Positions 42,984 to 44,171 of a DNA stretch of 44,171 nucleotides are shown one piece after another. Every line of letters begins with the position of its first letter. Position 1 is the first letter of the stretch. Both the position numbers and the translations under genes were made by a program. Under the pieces are notes generated by a model. The model did no database searches. It was not told the DNA's origin and saw only the letters and a program-made list of their open reading frames with translations. Origin of the DNA: Candidatus Hydrogenedentota bacterium (lineage in GTDB: Bacteria; Hydrogenedentota; Hydrogenedentia; Hydrogenedentales; JAEUWI01); assembly GCA_016791475.1 (NCBI GenBank), contig JAEUWI010000056.1, positions 1-44,171 on the forward strand. The letters run 5' to 3'.

Positions 42984-44120
42984 ATGAAACGTATCGCAAT
43001 TGCCCTAGTCACCCTCGCCTTCGGAGTAACACTCGTGCACGCCCAGGCCACCGGACTCGACCATCTCTACCAGCTCAAGGACGCGAAGACCCGCTCCATC
43101 AGCCCGGAAAATTTCACCGGCGAAAAGGGGAAAGGCGGCATGGCCACGCTCGAAGAGGGCACGGCCCAGCGCGCCGCCCGGGAGCTGGGCCAGGGCTGGA
43201 AGGTGAACCCCTACGTTCACATCGAGCCCGGCGCCACCTTCACCCTGGGCGAGATCAACGAGTCCGGCATTATCAATCACATCTGGATGACGCCGGTGGG
43301 CGATTATCGCCTCATGATCCTGCGCTTCTACTGGGACGGCGAGGAAACGCCCTCCGTGGAGGTGCCCGTGGGCGATTTCTTCGCGGCGGGCTGGGGCATG
43401 GGCAAGGAACCGCGCATCACCTCGCTGGCGATGTGCGTGAACCCCCGCAGTGGCTTCAACAGCTACTGGCAGATGCCCTTCAACAAGAGCGCCAAAGTAA
43501 CCATGGAAAACCTGGGTGAAAAGAAGGCGACGGTGTACTACCAGATCGACTATTCCCTGGAAAAGGTAGAAAAAGACACGCCCTACTTCCACGCCCAGTT
43601 CCGCCGGACCAACCCGCTGCCCGCCAAGGAGGTCTACACCATCGTGGACGGAATCAAGGGCAGGGGAAACTATGTGGGCACCTATCTGGCTCACGGCGCG
43701 AACAGCCCCGGCTGGTGGGGCGAGGGGGAGATCAAGTTTTACCTGGACGGCGACACGGACTTCCCCACAATCTGCGGCACGGGCGAGGAAGACTATTTTA
43801 ACGGCTCCTACGGCTACAACGACCACCAGGTGGACGGCAAGGACGTCTACGAGAGTTTCAGCAGCCCCTACACCGGCTTTTACCACGTGCAGCACGAGGG
43901 CGCCCAGCGCCGCTTCGGCCAGTATCGCTGGCACATCACGGATCCGGTGCGCTTCGAAGAGGATCTGAAGATCACCATCCAGAGCCTGGGCTGGCAGAGC
44001 GAAGGCCGCTACCTGCCCCTGGAAGACGATCTGGCCTCCGTGGCGTATTGGTATCAGGTGGAACCCCACGCCCCATTCCCCGCCCTGCCGCCGAAGGATA
44101 AATTGGTGATCGCGGAGTGA
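42984..44120 (+). CDS. Exported DUF2961/GH172-family glycoside hydrolase
   Basis: A 378-residue secreted protein with signal peptide (cleavage near VHA-QA, residue 20-21). DUF2961 is now classed as GH172, which includes difructose-dianhydride and arabinofuranosidase enzymes. Conserved blocks: NHIWMTPVGDYRLMILRFYW, VEVPVGDFFAAGWG, YLDGDTDFPTICGTGEEDYF with the acidic active-site region, NGSYGYNDHQ and SSPYTGFYHVQHEG. Length is typical. GGGGAG is 9 bases before the ATG. A heptamer array begins at the base after its stop codon. The substrate is probably a furanose-containing polysaccharide, by family only. Confidence 0.93.
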   Translation: MKRIAIALVTLAFGVTLVHAQATGLDHLYQLKDAKTRSISPENFTGEKGKGGMATLEEGTAQRAARELGQGWKVNPYVHIEPGATFTLGEINESGIINHIWMTPVGDYRLMILRFYWDGEETPSVEVPVGDFFAAGWGMGKEPRITSLAMCVNPRSGFNSYWQMPFNKSAKVTMENLGEKKATVYYQIDYSLEKVEKDTPYFHAQFRRTNPLPAKEVYTIVDGIKGRGNYVGTYLAHGANSPGWWGEGEIKFYLDGDTDFPTICGTGEEDYFNGSYGYNDHQVDGKDVYESFSSPYTGFYHVQHEGAQRRFGQYRWHITDPVRFEEDLKITIQSLGWQSEGRYLPLEDDLASVAYWYQVEPHAPFPALPPKDKLVIAE

Positions 44121-44171
44121 GGCTTCAGGCTGTAGGCTGTAGGCTTCAGGCTTCAGGCTTCAGGCTGTAGG
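44121..44171. repeat. Heptamer tandem array GGCTTCA/GGCTGTA, cut by the window end
   Basis: Seven heptamers in the order TTCA, TGTA, TGTA, TTCA, TTCA, TTCA, TGTA (last four bases), plus two bases. The first one starts directly after the stop codon of the GH172-like gene. Variation is confined to two bases of the unit. Confidence 0.95.

Overview
The window reads as GC-rich bacterial chromosome from a Gram-negative lineage with a large secretome: lipoproteins with clear lipoboxes, an Lgt, a tripartite RND efflux pump, a sulfatase and glycan-active enzymes. The GEGEGE linkers, CFI-box-type C-terminus, DUF2961/GH172 and GH95-like enzymes, a kinase fused to a formylglycine-enzyme fold, and many short intergenic tandem repeats together suggest Candidatus Hydrogenedentota or a nearby PVC-type phylum. 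This is inference from gene content, not a placement.

Layout. 1-6.6 kb (minus): a giant repeat-linked surface protein behind a near-consensus sigma70 promoter, lgt, and a cohesin-like/FN3 surface protein. 6.7-10 kb (plus): a kinase-FGE fusion, an FKBP isomerase with a clean terminator, and a DUF1499 membrane protein. 10-15.6 kb: an FkbM methyltransferase with an unusual repeat N-terminus, a GDSL lipoprotein, an AlgX/AlgJ-like lipoprotein and a secreted sulfatase. 15.6-16.4 kb: no convincing gene, but many small hairpins. 16.4-17.4 kb: a short flagellin with a sigma28-type promoter. 17.5-19.8 kb (minus): an apparent three-gene unit of HEAT lipoprotein, small protein and TPR glycosyltransferase. 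20.2-22 kb: an ankyrin protein behind a textbook sigma54 promoter, convergent with mnmA. 22-24.6 kb (minus): bactofilin with an M23 peptidase, and a YkgJ-type cysteine-cluster protein. 24.8-26.4 kb: a 35-residue hydrophobic peptide gene, trxB and tRNA-His. 26.4-28.5 kb: an AAA ATPase plus DUF4276 pair with its own promoter, a candidate defence module. 28.5-37 kb: a ceramidase-like hydrolase and a tetR-OMF-MFP-RND efflux operon with a palindromic operator. 37-44 kb: a DUF900 lipoprotein probably made from a leaderless mRNA, a GH95-like hydrolase, a membrane acyltransferase and a DUF2961/GH172 enzyme.

Two themes run through the window. First, envelope and extracellular glycan work: Lgt fits the many lipoproteins, bactofilin pairs with a peptidoglycan hydrolase, and the sulfatase, GH95, GH172, GDSL and acyltransferase genes suit use or remodelling of sulfated or acylated polysaccharide. 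Second, several sigma-factor signatures can be read directly (sigma70, sigma28, sigma54). Short tandem repeats (7-mers and 9-mers) sit at gene boundaries, in two cases within a base of a stop codon. The best candidates for something less described are the AAA/DUF4276 pair beside tRNA-His, the 35-residue peptide gene, the repeat-bearing FkbM protein and the boundary-hugging heptamer tracts.
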